The position numbers and the translations under genes were made by a program. This document shows positions 1 to 10,058 of a DNA stretch of 64,000 nucleotides, piece after piece. Positions within the stretch are counted from its first letter, which is position 1. Each line of letters starts with the position of its first letter. Origin of the DNA: Mucilaginibacter lappiensis (GTDB lineage Bacteria; Bacteroidota; Bacteroidia; Sphingobacteriales; Sphingobacteriaceae); contig NZ_FTMG01000008.1 in NCBI RefSeq assembly GCF_900155965.1, positions 126,410 through 190,409 of the forward strand. Direction: 5' to 3'. Below the pieces are notes generated by a model. That model had not been told where the DNA came from. It did no database searches and saw only the letters and a program-made list of their open reading frames with translations.

Positions 1-3000
1 GTTTTAAAAATCAACCTCTTACTTACAAAATATTCCAGGAAACCATTGTAGTAAAAAAGAAAGATGAAACTGCTGCAATGGCTCCCGCGGCGGCATTTAA
101 AGTGCAGGGTACGGTGAGTGATGATAAAGGACCTCTTCCAGGTGTAAGCGTCAGGATTAAAGGCTCAAATGTGGGTGCAATTACCGATGTAAACGGTAAA
201 TATACTTTAAATACGCCTGACGGTAATGCAATCCTGGTATTTAGCTTTGTGGGTTACAACACGCAGGAAGTGTCTGTTGGTAACAAATCTGTACTCAATG
301 TAACACTTGTTGAGAATCAAAAAAGCCTTAACGAGGTTGTTGTGGTTGGTTACGGTACTCAAAAAAGAGTTGATCTTACCGGCTCAGTTGGTAGCGTTGG
401 AGCAAAAGCTTTACAGGAGCGTCCGGCTATTAACTTAGAGCAGGAACTAGCCGGTAAAATTGCGGGTGTAAACGTATCTACCAACTCCGGTGCACCAGGT
501 GGTGAAACCAAGATCCGTATCCGTGGCTATAGTTCTATCAATGCAGCTACAGATCCGCTGTATGTGGTAGATGGGGTGGTATGGACAGCAGGTGGCGCAG
601 CATTAAACCCTAACGATATCGAAACTATTGATGTTTTGAAGGATGCGTCATCAACAGCAATATATGGTACCCGCGGTGCCAATGGTGTAATCCTGGTAAC
701 AACTAAACGTGGTAAAAAGGGTGGTAGTGTAAGCTATGACGCTTATGGAAGCGTTAGCGTAATGGCTAAAGAATTGCCTGTGCTGAATTCTCAGCAATGG
801 TTATCGGTTGAAGATCAATCTTATGCCAATATTCCTAAATATGACCCCGCTGGCTGGGCCGCTGGTAAATATGTAGATGATGATCCTAAAAAGGAACGTA
901 CCGCGCTGATTGGCAAATTATTTGATCAGAATCTGAATCCATTGTATAATGTAGATTGGCAAAAAGCTACTACACGTACAGCTTATAGCCAAAACCACAA
1001 CGTTACATTTACCGGTGGTTCAGATAACCTTACCTATGGTTTATTCCTGAACTATGCCGACGATGAAGGTATCATCCTGAATAGCTATCAGAAACGTTAT
1101 AACGCCCGTTTAACTATTGACCACCAGGTAAAACCATGGTTAAAAGTAGGCGCTACCATTAACTATAATAACTCTGAGCAACGTACCGCAGATGACGGTA
1201 CAGGTGGTAATAATATTCCGCGTATGTTAATTGAGATGGTGCCATTTATTCCAATCAGATATCCTGATGGTTCATATGGTAAAAGAACCGATTATCCCAA
1301 TCTGGAAGGCGGTGACAACCCGGTTGCGCAGGCTAATGAAATTCACAACCTGTATCGCAAAAGCATATTTAGCGGTAACGGTTACCTGAACATAAACCTG
1401 GCGCCCGGATTGGAATTCCGCAGTACTTTAGGTGTTACCACTCAGGCAAACTATAACCCACATTATCAAACCGGTTTAGTTGGTGGTGCTACAGTTGACC
1501 AAAGCAACAGCTCGGCTTCTATTAACGAGTATAATGATACCTTCTGGCAGTGGGAAAACCATTTTACCTATAGCAAGGTGTTCAATAAAATTCATTCATT
1601 GAACGTAGTAGTAGGTACAGAACGCCAAAGCTTTAATGAACTGAGCGTTGGATCTTCAACATCGGGTTTATCAGATGATTATTTTGGATTTTATAACCTC
1701 GGTGTAGGTGCTACTCCCGGAACACCTGCTTCAAACTATTACGCGTGGCAGATACAGTCATTCTTCGGACGTATCAATTATGGCTTTATGGATAAGTATC
1801 TGTTAACCTTAACAGGCCGCGAGGATGGTTCGTCACGTTTCGGTCCTTCAAAAAAGTATGGTTTCTTCCCATCAGCGGCTTTCGCCTGGCGTGTATCTCA
1901 GGAAGATTTCCTGAAGGATAATAAAACTATTTCCGACCTGAAACTGAGATTCAGCTATGGTTTAACAGGTAACTCTGAGATTGGTCAATACAGGTCACAG
2001 GCTAACCTTGTGTCCGGAACTACAGTAGTGGGCGGAACAGGAACTGTAATTGATACAGGCAGCCCGGGCAACCCAGGTCTTCAATGGGAAAAAAATAGTG
2101 AGTTTAACTTTGGTGTTGCTTTCGGCTTGTTCAATAACCGGTTGAATGTAGATGCGGATGCTTATTATAAAAAGACTAAAGCACTATTGTTAAACGCACC
2201 GATTCCGGAAAGCAGCGGTTACAGCAGTGTGTTTAAAAACATAGGTAGTCTTGAAAATAAAGGTATTGAAGTTACCATTAACTCTGTTAACATCAAATCA
2301 CAGGATTTTAGCTGGAATACTACTTTTAACATCTCGTTTCTGAAAAATAAAATTCTGCATTTAGGTGATGCCAATGATGATATCTTCCTGGCGCCTACGT
2401 TCCTTTCACAATTTAACCTTTTACGTGTTGGGCAACCTGCCAGCGTATTTTATGGTTACAAAGTGTTGGGTACATGGAGTACATCCGAAGCTGCCGAAGC
2501 TGCTAAATACGGCAAATTACCAGGTGATCTTAAAATACAGGACACAAACGGCGATGGAAAAATTACTGTAGCTGATAAACAAATTCTGGGTAAATCAACC
2601 CCATCAGGCTACGGAACATTTACCAATACCTTCCGTTACAAAGCGTTTGACCTGGGTATCGAGTTGCAGTTTAACTACGGCAACCAGATCATGAACTTAA
2701 CACGTCACTCTGGTCAGGACCGTACCGGTCAGGCTAACAGCTATGCCACCGTATTGAATGCCTGGACTCCAGACCATCAAAATACCAGTATAGCTCAGGA
2801 TCGTCCGGCCTATGTTTATTATCAAACAGAAATTTACTCAACCAAAGTGGAGAGTGGTAACTTCATCCGTGGCCGTAACGTAACGTTGGGCTATAACTTC
2901 CCTGATAATTTGGTTAAGAAACTTAAACTAAGCAGGCTAAGAGTATATGCACAAGGACAAAACTTGTTCCTGATTACCAAGTACACCGGGTATGATCCTG

Positions 3001-3104
3001 AAACTTCCACCTACAACAGTAGCAGTAACTTTACCCAGGGTATACAGTTTTACGATTATCCAAAACCAAGAGTATACCTTCTGGGTGTAAATGCAAGTTT
3101 TTAA
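1..3104 (+). CDS. SusC/RagA-family TonB-dependent outer membrane transporter (5' end outside window)
   Basis: This is the glycan-importing outer membrane barrel of a SusC/D pair. The reading frame is open from base 3, so the gene starts upstream of the window; the ATG at base 78 is internal. The first codons read as the end of an STN domain (FKNQPLTYK), a type usually driven by an ECF sigma/FecR relay, which would lie outside the window. After it come a carboxypeptidase-regulatory-like beta domain (about 8-90 counting from the Met at 78), the linker LNEVVVVGYGTQKR, a plug with YVVDGVV, IETIDVLKDASS and YGTRGANGVILVTTK, and a barrel ending in Phe (GVNASF). The susD gene follows 12 bp downstream. 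Family assignment is firm; the substrate cannot be read. Confidence 0.95.
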   Translation, partial: FKNQPLTYKIFQETIVVKKKDETAAMAPAAAFKVQGTVSDDKGPLPGVSVRIKGSNVGAITDVNGKYTLNTPDGNAILVFSFVGYNTQEVSVGNKSVLNVTLVENQKSLNEVVVVGYGTQKRVDLTGSVGSVGAKALQERPAINLEQELAGKIAGVNVSTNSGAPGGETKIRIRGYSSINAATDPLYVVDGVVWTAGGAALNPNDIETIDVLKDASSTAIYGTRGANGVILVTTKRGKKGGSVSYDAYGSVSVMAKELPVLNSQQWLSVEDQSYANIPKYDPAGWAAGKYVDDDPKKERTALIGKLFDQNLNPLYNVDWQKATTRTAYSQNHNVTFTGGSDNLTYGLFLNYADDEGIILNSYQKRYNARLTIDHQVKPWLKVGATINYNNSEQRTADDGTGGNNIPRMLIEMVPFIPIRYPDGSYGKRTDYPNLEGGDNPVAQANEIHNLYRKSIFSGNGYLNINLAPGLEFRSTLGVTTQANYNPHYQTGLVGGATVDQSNSSASINEYNDTFWQWENHFTYSKVFNKIHSLNVVVGTERQSFNELSVGSSTSGLSDDYFGFYNLGVGATPGTPASNYYAWQIQSFFGRINYGFMDKYLLTLTGREDGSSRFGPSKKYGFFPSAAFAWRVSQEDFLKDNKTISDLKLRFSYGLTGNSEIGQYRSQANLVSGTTVVGGTGTVIDTGSPGNPGLQWEKNSEFNFGVAFGLFNNRLNVDADAYYKKTKALLLNAPIPESSGYSSVFKNIGSLENKGIEVTINSVNIKSQDFSWNTTFNISFLKNKILHLGDANDDIFLAPTFLSQFNLLRVGQPASVFYGYKVLGTWSTSEAAEAAKYGKLPGDLKIQDTNGDGKITVADKQILGKSTPSGYGTFTNTFRYKAFDLGIELQFNYGNQIMNLTRHSGQDRTGQANSYATVLNAWTPDHQNTSIAQDRPAYVYYQTEIYSTKVESGNFIRGRNVTLGYNFPDNLVKKLKLSRLRVYAQGQNLFLITKYTGYDPETSTYNSSSNFTQGIQFYDYPKPRVYLLGVNASF

Positions 3105-3116
3105 TTAAATACCTAA

Positions 3117-4658
3117 ATGAATGTTATTATGAAATTTAATTTAAAAAAATACAGGACTGGTTTACTAGCCCTGATCGTTATAGCAAGTGCTACGAGTTGC
3201 AAAAAATACCTTGATGAGCCGAATAAAAGCAACTTTACTCAGCAAAACTATTTTACAAGCCAGAGCCAGGCACGTGCATTTGTAAATGGTATTTATGGCA
3301 ACAACTTAAATGGTCAAAACTATGGCACCTACTTTTTTCAGAATGGTGATGCTTATGGTGAAGCTCCATTTATCACGCTGGAACTGTTTGCTGGTCACGC
3401 CACATCATTAGGACAAAGTGTGAATAATAATAACGTGATATTTGAGCGTACAGATCCAACCAATCCCGGCTTTGAAACCGTATGGAAAAGCTGCTATACC
3501 GCCATTGCAGAGTGTAATATTGCATTGAACCGTATACCGGCTATCAGCATGGATGACGCTACAAAAAAATCAATGTTAGGCGAGGTATACTTTTTAAGGG
3601 CATTCTATTATTATCACCTGGTAAGATTGTATGGTGATGTGCCTTTGATCATTGCTCCGGTTGATTTGAATAGCCCACTTTTATATCCGTCGCGCACGGC
3701 AAAAGAGCAGGTTTATGATCAGGTAGTAAGTGATCTTTTGGCGGCCGAACAATCGGGCCTTCCGGGTACTAACGGCATGTTAGCATCAATGGGCGCAGTT
3801 CATACATTGCTGTCAAGTGTATATTTAACTATGGCTGGTTATCCGTTGCAAAAAACTGAGAACTATCAGAAAGCAGCAGATGAAGCTAAACAAGCGTTGC
3901 CTTTATATACCCTGTTTACTGATTACGCCTATTTACATGATAACGCCCATAAAAACCAGGGTGAGCTGATATTTCAGGTCAATTATGATGCAACTAAAAA
4001 TGCTACAAATGCTATCACCCAGTTAACCGTTCCGTTTAACTTGCCGGTTGGTGTTTATAGCGACCACCTGGGCGCTATGATTCCTACGGATGCTTTCTTT
4101 GCCAGTTATGAGGCTGGTGATAAGCGTACACAGGAGCAACAATTCTATTTTTCACAGTATCCATCTTCTGATGGCAAATCCACCGTTATTTTTGGAGAGC
4201 ACTGCTTGTACAAATACTTCCATGTGGAAAGTTCTGTATCAGGTACTGCCAATAGCGGAAAATGTGATGAAAACTGGACACTTTTACGTTTGCCTGAAGC
4301 TATGCTGACCTATGCTGAGGCATCAAACGAGGTGAATGGTCCAACTGCTGATGCTTATGCTGCGGTAAATCAGATCCGTACACGTGCAAATCTGGCACCC
4401 TTAGCTGGGTTAACCAAAGATCAGTTCCGCGTAGCCATCTGGAAAGAACGTTATCACGAGCTTGCTTTTGAGGATAAATCATATTTCGATATCCAACGTA
4501 CTCATCAGATATATGATGTGAAAAACAATGTATTTGGTCCGGCAACATCTACTGCAAACGAGCAGGGCGTTACCATGAAGGATCAGTATTACTTGTGGCC
4601 TGTTCCACAGCGCGAGATATCTACAAACAATAAACTAACCCAAAATACCGGTTGGTAA
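3117..4658 (+). CDS. SusD/RagB-family glycan-binding outer membrane lipoprotein
   Basis: Surface lipoprotein that caps the SusC channel and binds glycan. A lipoprotein signal ends in the lipobox ASATSC, with the Cys about 28 residues in. The first ATG is at 3117; an in-frame ATG at 3129 gives a more typical signal start (MKFNLKK) and is equally plausible. The SusD fold is supported by LRAFYYYHLVRLYGDVPL near residue 160 and by the closing motif LWPVPQREI followed by LTQNTGW. It lies 12 bp after the SusC stop and is followed by a strong bidirectional hairpin, so the pair ends the operon. Length 513 aa is normal for the family. Confidence 0.95.
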   Translation: MNVIMKFNLKKYRTGLLALIVIASATSCKKYLDEPNKSNFTQQNYFTSQSQARAFVNGIYGNNLNGQNYGTYFFQNGDAYGEAPFITLELFAGHATSLGQSVNNNNVIFERTDPTNPGFETVWKSCYTAIAECNIALNRIPAISMDDATKKSMLGEVYFLRAFYYYHLVRLYGDVPLIIAPVDLNSPLLYPSRTAKEQVYDQVVSDLLAAEQSGLPGTNGMLASMGAVHTLLSSVYLTMAGYPLQKTENYQKAADEAKQALPLYTLFTDYAYLHDNAHKNQGELIFQVNYDATKNATNAITQLTVPFNLPVGVYSDHLGAMIPTDAFFASYEAGDKRTQEQQFYFSQYPSSDGKSTVIFGEHCLYKYFHVESSVSGTANSGKCDENWTLLRLPEAMLTYAEASNEVNGPTADAYAAVNQIRTRANLAPLAGLTKDQFRVAIWKERYHELAFEDKSYFDIQRTHQIYDVKNNVFGPATSTANEQGVTMKDQYYLWPVPQREISTNNKLTQNTGW

Positions 4659-4673
4659 TATTGTCATCAGAAT

Positions 4674-4715
4674 AAACAAAGATGCCCTCCGATACTTCTG
4701 AGGGCATCTTTGTTT
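4674..4715. terminator. Bidirectional intrinsic terminator between convergent genes
   Basis: A perfect 16-bp stem: AAACAAAGATGCCCTC at 4674-4689 pairs with its complement at 4700-4715 around a 10-nt loop. It has A-rich and T-rich flanks on both strands. It separates susD from the convergent TRIC gene, whose stop codon overlaps its right edge. Confidence 0.85.
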
Positions 4716-5328
4716 AATGCCACTCTTCGTTGTAAACAAATTTGGGCATCTGCCATTTATAACGGATGGATAACAGGCGCAATGCCAAACCAATAACACA
4801 TGCCAGTATGATGGCAACTTCGGAACTGCCGCCCAGGTATTCGATACCTAAATAAGCCGCACCGGTAACTATCGAGGCGCTTGCATAAATCTCTTTATGA
4901 AACAACAGCGGGATATCATTACACAATACGTCGCGAAGCACACCACCCGCACAGCCGGTGATCATACCGCTGAACATCACAATAGTAGGCGGGAGGTTTA
5001 TTTGTTGTGCTACCTGGCAGCCTATAATGGTAAATACCACCAAGCCCAGCGCATCAAGATATAAAAATAGCTTTTTGAGTTTGGTCATCAACGAGGCAAT
5101 GATGGCAGCTAATATGGCCGCCCCTGCGGTGATCAGCAGATACTCCGGGTGTTCAACCCAGCTCATGGGATAGTGGTTAAATAAAATATTACGAACGGTG
5201 CCTCCGCCCAGTGCGGTAACCCAGGCAATGATACAAACACCAACCCAATCCATATTACGCCTCCCGGCGGATAAAGCGGCCGTCATAGCCTCGGCAATAA
5301 TGGCGATGATGTATAATATATGCAGCAT
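4714..5328 (-). CDS. Trimeric intracellular cation channel family protein (UPF0126)
   Basis: Small polytopic inner membrane protein of 204 aa, the usual length for the TRIC/UPF0126 (YicG/YadS) family. Two homologous halves each carry the glycine signature: ALGGGTVRN around residues 39-47 and GCAGGVLRD at 125-133. About seven hydrophobic segments are visible. Prokaryotic members have been shown to form cation channels, but the physiological role here is unknown. The start ATG at 5328 is the only good one. It is transcribed toward susD and shares the terminator between them. Confidence 0.9.
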   Translation of the reverse strand: MLHILYIIAIIAEAMTAALSAGRRNMDWVGVCIIAWVTALGGGTVRNILFNHYPMSWVEHPEYLLITAGAAILAAIIASLMTKLKKLFLYLDALGLVVFTIIGCQVAQQINLPPTIVMFSGMITGCAGGVLRDVLCNDIPLLFHKEIYASASIVTGAAYLGIEYLGGSSEVAIILACVIGLALRLLSIRYKWQMPKFVYNEEWH

Positions 5329-5411
5329 AATAATCCTGGAATTTGGGTATGATTGGGCTTACAGCTCAAATATAGTTATTGGAGACGATTAATTAAATGA
5401 TGGTTTAAATG

Positions 5412-6632
5412 CTATTCGGCTTTGTTGAGCCAGTTTTTACCTTCGCTAAAGCGGGTTACCAGCATAGCGGCGACTGTATCGCCTGTGGCGTTTAAAAGGG
5501 TAGCCATGGGATCAACCAGGGTGCCGATGATCATGGCAGGGGGGAGGGCCTCCGGTGGAAAACCATAGGCTGATATAAACAGCAGCTCGCCAATGTATCC
5601 GCCATTGGGTATACCGCCTTCAACCAGGCTCACCAGCACCGTCATGGCCAGAGCCAGCGCAATGGTATCGGCGCTGTTAAAACTTTTACCGAATAAGGCA
5701 AACACTACTACCATTTTTACGATGGATGATATACTTGAACCATCTTTATGCAGGGTACCACCAAGCGGGATTGTAACATTGGCTATCACATCGGGAATCC
5801 CCATTTTTTTTGCGGCATCCAGATTTGCGGGTATGGTAGCTATGCTGCTACAGGTGCCTACCGCCGTTGCCGATGGTATAATATTGTTTCGCCAGTACTT
5901 TTTTATACCCTTTACACCACCGGCTATAAAAGCATATAAGCTAAAGATCACCACAAAATAAAAAGCCCCTACACCATAATACAGTTCCATAGAACGGGCA
6001 TATCCCCCAAACAACTGCGGACCGAACACGCCCACCTGATAGGCAAAATACGCCCCCAGGCCAATGGGGCCAAGTTCCATGATGAGGATGAATATATTTT
6101 TAAATACCTCGTTGCCGCTATGCAAAAAACGAGCAAAAGAGGCTCCTTTTTCGCCTGAGCGTAAGGTGGCAAAGCCTATCAGTATCGAAAAAATAATAGC
6201 GGCCAGCATGCTTTTTCTGGATAAGAGCTGATAAAATTCGCTGGTAGTAAACAGCTGGGTGAGCTGATCGCCAAAGGGCTTTTTGACAATGGCTTCGGTA
6301 ATGGGGCTGGCCACCAGGTGCTGATGAATAGGAAAAATCCATGTAGCAATAATAGTAACTATAGCTGCTACCAGTACGGTTGATAAAAACACCAGCGAGG
6401 TAATGCCCAGTAAGCGGCCAAGCCGTTTTGATCCATCAAGCCCTGCAATGGCCGACGCGATGGCAAAAAACACTAATGGCACTACCGCTGTAAATAGCAA
6501 GTTCAGGAAAATATCACCAACCGGTTTAATGAGCTCCACCTTTTTGCCCAAAAGCAAGCCTGCTATACTACCCGCTATAATACCAATCATGAGCATGATA
6601 ATGCCCTTGTAGTTTTTGAACCAGCTATTCAT
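5412..6632 (-). CDS. Dicarboxylate/amino acid:cation symporter (DAACS family)
   Basis: Inner membrane symporter of the GltP/DctA family, 406 aa, with about eight transmembrane segments. The N-terminus reads MLMIGIIAGSIAGLLLGKK. The re-entrant loop motif GTCSSIATIPAN (residues 259-270) stands where most members have SSSATTLP, and GGTLHKDGSS (291-300) follows. The second re-entrant region carries DPMATLLNATGD. The altered serine-rich motif suggests a specificity different from classical glutamate or aspartate carriers; the substrate is not inferable. Divergent from the TonB receptor at 6839. Confidence 0.9.
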   Translation of the reverse strand: MNSWFKNYKGIIMLMIGIIAGSIAGLLLGKKVELIKPVGDIFLNLLFTAVVPLVFFAIASAIAGLDGSKRLGRLLGITSLVFLSTVLVAAIVTIIATWIFPIHQHLVASPITEAIVKKPFGDQLTQLFTTSEFYQLLSRKSMLAAIIFSILIGFATLRSGEKGASFARFLHSGNEVFKNIFILIMELGPIGLGAYFAYQVGVFGPQLFGGYARSMELYYGVGAFYFVVIFSLYAFIAGGVKGIKKYWRNNIIPSATAVGTCSSIATIPANLDAAKKMGIPDVIANVTIPLGGTLHKDGSSISSIVKMVVVFALFGKSFNSADTIALALAMTVLVSLVEGGIPNGGYIGELLFISAYGFPPEALPPAMIIGTLVDPMATLLNATGDTVAAMLVTRFSEGKNWLNKAE

Positions 6633-6743
6633 TGGGCTAATATAATTCTTCTATGCCACATATGTCTGGGTATAGCGGAATGAGCTATAAATCAAAGTGG
6701 AATTTTGATGGATTATTAACGAAAACGTATTAGTATTTTTTTA

Positions 6744-6774
6744 TTTGGATTTATTCTAAATAAAAATAACTTTG
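6744..6774 (+). promoter_or_regulatory. Bacteroidetes-type promoter for the TonB receptor
   Basis: TTTG at 6744-6747 and TAACTTTG at 6767-6774 are separated by 19 nt, matching the Bacteroidetes -33 TTTG / -7 TAnnTTTG consensus. Transcription would start near 6781, leaving a leader of about 58 nt before the ATG at 6839. No Fur-like box was recognised. Confidence 0.6.
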
Positions 6775-6838
6775 CGGCGTTTTACACTAGCAGTTTAAAC
6801 ACACATAACTATTGATCCCCTACAAAACCCCTAACGCA

Positions 6839-9232
6839 ATGACGCATTTTTTACGAAAAAATCATCCCCCCTCGTTAAGTCTCATATTCTTCATCTTTGT
6901 TTTAACGCTTTGCCTGAATACCGGTTTTGCATCGGCAGAAACACCAACGGGTAGTATAAAAGGTATAGTTAAAACCAGCGATAACGAACCTATAGGCCTG
7001 GCCACGTTGCTCATCAAGGAAACTAACCAACGCACCATGACCAGCGTAAATGGTCGTTTCAACTTTAAAAAGGTAAAACCAGGTACTTATACCCTGGTTG
7101 CTTCATTTGTAGGTTCAACCACCAAATCGCAGCAGATTACCGTTACGGAAAATGCCGAAACAGTTGCCGATTTTATCCTGGAAGATGATAGTAAAAACTT
7201 GCAGGAAGTAAGTGTAAAAGGTCATAAAACTAATAAATTCCTGAAAAAGGAAACGGAAGATGTAGCCCGTTTACCACTCAAAAACCTGGAAAACCCACAA
7301 GTATATAGTGTAGTAACCAGCGAACTGATGAAAGAGCAGGTAGTAACCAGCTATGTGGATGGTTTTAAAAATATTCCCGGTACAGGTGTGCCATTGGTAT
7401 ACAACAACGGGCGTACAACACTTTTATCCCGCGGCTTCACTACTGGTAACTTTATCCGTAACAGCGTAGCTGGCTACAACTTTAATGCAATTGACCCTGC
7501 CGATATTGAAAAGATTGAAGCTATCAAAGGACCTACAGGTACCTTGTTTAACAGTAGCTTAGCCTCATTTGGCGGTTTATTTAACCGGGTTACCAAACAA
7601 CCTTTTGGTACGCCGCATACAGAGATCGCTTACCAGACCGGCAGTTTCGACCTTAACCGCTTAACGGCCGATGTAAACACGCCATTGAACCATGATAAAA
7701 CATTATTATTTCGGGTTAATGCCGCCCTGCACAATGAGCATAGCTTTCAGGATGCCGGTTATAACCGTAGCTTCTTTGTAGCGCCGAGTATCACTTATAT
7801 TGTTAACGACCGTTTATCTGTTGATGTTGACGCGGAGATAGGTAACGGCAGCGCTACATCTGCATATCGCCTGGCGCCGGATCCTAAAGCCAAAATATAT
7901 AATATTAAGGATCTGGGTATAGATTATAAACGTTCGTTCGCCAATAACAATCTTGATTACCAAAGTCGCCAAATTGATATTTATGCTTTAGTTAACTACA
8001 AGATATCTGATAACTGGAAATCACAAACCATGTTCAACAAAACTTTCTCTACCACAAAAGGCTTTGTTACGGCGTTTACCATATCAGATACTGCAATAAG
8101 ACGGCAGGCAACCAAAGAAGATTATCCATATTACATCACCAATGTACAGCAAAACTTTATTGGCGATTTTAAAATTGGCCGGTTCCGCAATCGTATCGTT
8201 ACTGGTTTTGAATACTACAACCAAAAAAGTAACAATACCAATGTTTCAGTAAATATGCCGCTCATCAATTATAAAAACCCGGGAGCTGCTTACAATAATT
8301 TTACCCCTGAAAAGGTTTCTGCACTTATTGCCGCGCAGGCGCCAATACCGGGCAATTATGTTCAAAATAACCAAAGTTCATACGCGGCCTATGTGTCGGA
8401 TGTATTTAACATTACCGATAGGTTAAATGCGATGGCCAGTATCCGTATAGACCGTTTCGAGAACAAAGGCGCTTATACCCCTGCCGACGGCAAAACCACA
8501 GGTAACTTTAACCAAACGGCATGGTCGCCAAAATTTGGTTTGGTTTACCAGTTGGTTAAAGACAAGGTATCGCTGTTTGGCAATTATATGAATGGTTTTA
8601 ACAACGTCACAGCTACCAGCTTTGATAATACGCCATTTAAACCTCAATATGCCAACCAATGGGAAGGTGGTGTAAAAGTTGATGTGTGGGATCATAAGTT
8701 AAGTTCCACAGTGAGCTACTATGATATCTCGGTAACCAATACTACGATGGATGATCCGGCACACCCGGGATTTTCAACCCAGGCAGGTACCCAGTTAAGC
8801 AAAGGTATCGAAGCCGAATTGATAGCCAACCCATTTGCTGGCTTTAACATTGTAGGTGGCTTTGCCTATAACAATAGTAAAATAACCAGTGCGGCGCCAG
8901 GTACTGGTATACAAGGTTTACGCCCTGGGGCATCAGGTCCTGCACGTTTGGCTAACTTATGGGCAAGCTACCGTATTACCAATGGTAAGGTAGAGGGTTT
9001 GGGTTTTGGGGTAGGTGGTAACTACGGTAGCTCTTCATACCAAACCAATACAGCAACGTTTAAATTTACTATACCATCATATACCACGGTTGACGCAACA
9101 GCTTTTTATGATCAGCCTAAATACCGCATTGGTGTAAAATTCGATAACCTGACTAACGAAAAATACTGGTCGTTCCGTTTAGCGCCACAAAACCCAACCC
9201 GGTTTACATTGAACCTAACGCTTAAAATGTAA
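6839..9232 (+). CDS. TonB-dependent siderophore-type outer membrane receptor
   Basis: Outer membrane receptor of 797 aa. The frame is open from a TTG at 6812, but the ATG at 6839 starts a clean signal peptide (hydrophobic core LSLIFFIFVLTLCL, cleavage near ASAE), so I use that start. Domains in order: a carboxypeptidase-regulatory-like beta domain (about 38-125), a plug with IEKIEAIKGPTGTLF and a nearby GGLFNRVTK, and a 22-strand-type barrel ending LTLKM. The plug wording IEAIKGPTG is that of the FhuA/FhuE siderophore class, not of SusC. It is monocistronic: its own promoter lies upstream and a terminator follows at 9249. The ligand is unknown; a ferric siderophore is the family-based guess. 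Confidence 0.88.
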   Translation: MTHFLRKNHPPSLSLIFFIFVLTLCLNTGFASAETPTGSIKGIVKTSDNEPIGLATLLIKETNQRTMTSVNGRFNFKKVKPGTYTLVASFVGSTTKSQQITVTENAETVADFILEDDSKNLQEVSVKGHKTNKFLKKETEDVARLPLKNLENPQVYSVVTSELMKEQVVTSYVDGFKNIPGTGVPLVYNNGRTTLLSRGFTTGNFIRNSVAGYNFNAIDPADIEKIEAIKGPTGTLFNSSLASFGGLFNRVTKQPFGTPHTEIAYQTGSFDLNRLTADVNTPLNHDKTLLFRVNAALHNEHSFQDAGYNRSFFVAPSITYIVNDRLSVDVDAEIGNGSATSAYRLAPDPKAKIYNIKDLGIDYKRSFANNNLDYQSRQIDIYALVNYKISDNWKSQTMFNKTFSTTKGFVTAFTISDTAIRRQATKEDYPYYITNVQQNFIGDFKIGRFRNRIVTGFEYYNQKSNNTNVSVNMPLINYKNPGAAYNNFTPEKVSALIAAQAPIPGNYVQNNQSSYAAYVSDVFNITDRLNAMASIRIDRFENKGAYTPADGKTTGNFNQTAWSPKFGLVYQLVKDKVSLFGNYMNGFNNVTATSFDNTPFKPQYANQWEGGVKVDVWDHKLSSTVSYYDISVTNTTMDDPAHPGFSTQAGTQLSKGIEAELIANPFAGFNIVGGFAYNNSKITSAAPGTGIQGLRPGASGPARLANLWASYRITNGKVEGLGFGVGGNYGSSSYQTNTATFKFTIPSYTTVDATAFYDQPKYRIGVKFDNLTNEKYWSFRLAPQNPTRFTLNLTLKM

Positions 9233-9248
9233 GCTGTTAAAGTATTAT

Positions 9249-9289
9249 AAAAAGCCTGCTGATCGCATAAGTGGTCAGCAGGCTTTTTT
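9249..9289 (+). terminator. Intrinsic terminator after the TonB receptor
   Basis: A 14-bp stem, AAAAAGCCTGCTGA (9249-9262) with its complement at 9275-9288, followed by a T run. It sits 17 bp after the stop codon. Confidence 0.85.
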
Positions 9290-9306
9290 GTTTTTATCTT
9301 ATACTG

Positions 9307-9426
9307 GGCGACGCATGTAATGCGTCTCTACATTTGTTTTTTGTAGAAACACAATACTTGTGTCTCCCTCTCGTATAGGGAAACGCTTTTGTTTTTAATA
9401 GAGACAAAATATTGATGTATTCTTCT
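9307..9426. repeat. Cluster of small GTAGAGAC-type palindromes
   Basis: Three related inverted repeats stand in a row. Copy 1 (9307-9331) contains GACGCAT-GTA-ATGCGTC followed by TCTAC. Copy 2 (about 9343-9367) reads GTAGAAACACAA, then TACTTGTGTCTCC. Copy 3 (about 9399-9426) is degenerate, starting AGAGACAAAATATT. The shared plan is GTAGAGAC, a variable palindromic core, then GTCTC. No coding capacity. Confidence 0.55.
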
Positions 9427-9468
9427 CATAAGGCAATTTCTTATATTAGCCATCAATTTTAACCACCG

Positions 9469-10047
9469 ATGCAGATTGAACAGGCCCGGGAATTTATACT
9501 GGATAAACTAAAAAAAGAACTTCCTGCGTGTTTTCATTATCATAATGCCGACCATGCTTTGGATGTATACACAGCATCAAAGCAACTAGCACAAAGTGAG
9601 GGGATAGGCGATCATGAAACCCAATTACTACTTACCGCGGCGTTGTTTCATGATTCGGGTTTTTTATCGGGCCAAAAAGATCATGAAAGCAAATCATGTA
9701 ATAATGCACGATTATATTTACCTAACTTCGGCTATACCGACGAAGATATTGAACGGATCTGCGATATTATTATGGCCACCAAAATGCCGCAAAGTCCTCA
9801 TAATCATTTAGGCCAAATTATTTGTGATGCCGATTTGGATTATTTAGGCCGGAATGATTTTTTTGTACTAAGTAAAAAGCTATTTTCGGAACTTGTAATA
9901 ACCGATGGTTTAAAAACAGAAAATGACTGGGATAAGCAACAGATAGTCTTTCTTAAAAATCATCATTATTTTACCAAAACAGCGATCGAATTGCGAGGCC
10001 CTGCCAAGCAGCTGCATCTGGAAGAGATTATTAAAAGAACAGTTTAA
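9469..10047 (+). CDS. HD-domain protein (putative metal-dependent phosphohydrolase)
   Basis: Soluble protein of 192 aa. The HD-superfamily metal ligands are visible: H in HNADH near residue 25, the HD pair in ALFHDSGF near residue 60, a further His in KDHES, and D in ICDADLDYLG near residue 122. HD proteins hydrolyse phosphoester bonds in nucleotides or cyclic nucleotides; there is no partner domain to narrow the substrate. It starts at ATG 9469 and is followed 11 bp later by the yitT-like gene, so the two are probably co-transcribed. Confidence 0.8.
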   Translation: MQIEQAREFILDKLKKELPACFHYHNADHALDVYTASKQLAQSEGIGDHETQLLLTAALFHDSGFLSGQKDHESKSCNNARLYLPNFGYTDEDIERICDIIMATKMPQSPHNHLGQIICDADLDYLGRNDFFVLSKKLFSELVITDGLKTENDWDKQQIVFLKNHHYFTKTAIELRGPAKQLHLEEIIKRTV

Positions 10048-10058
10048 AAATATAATTC

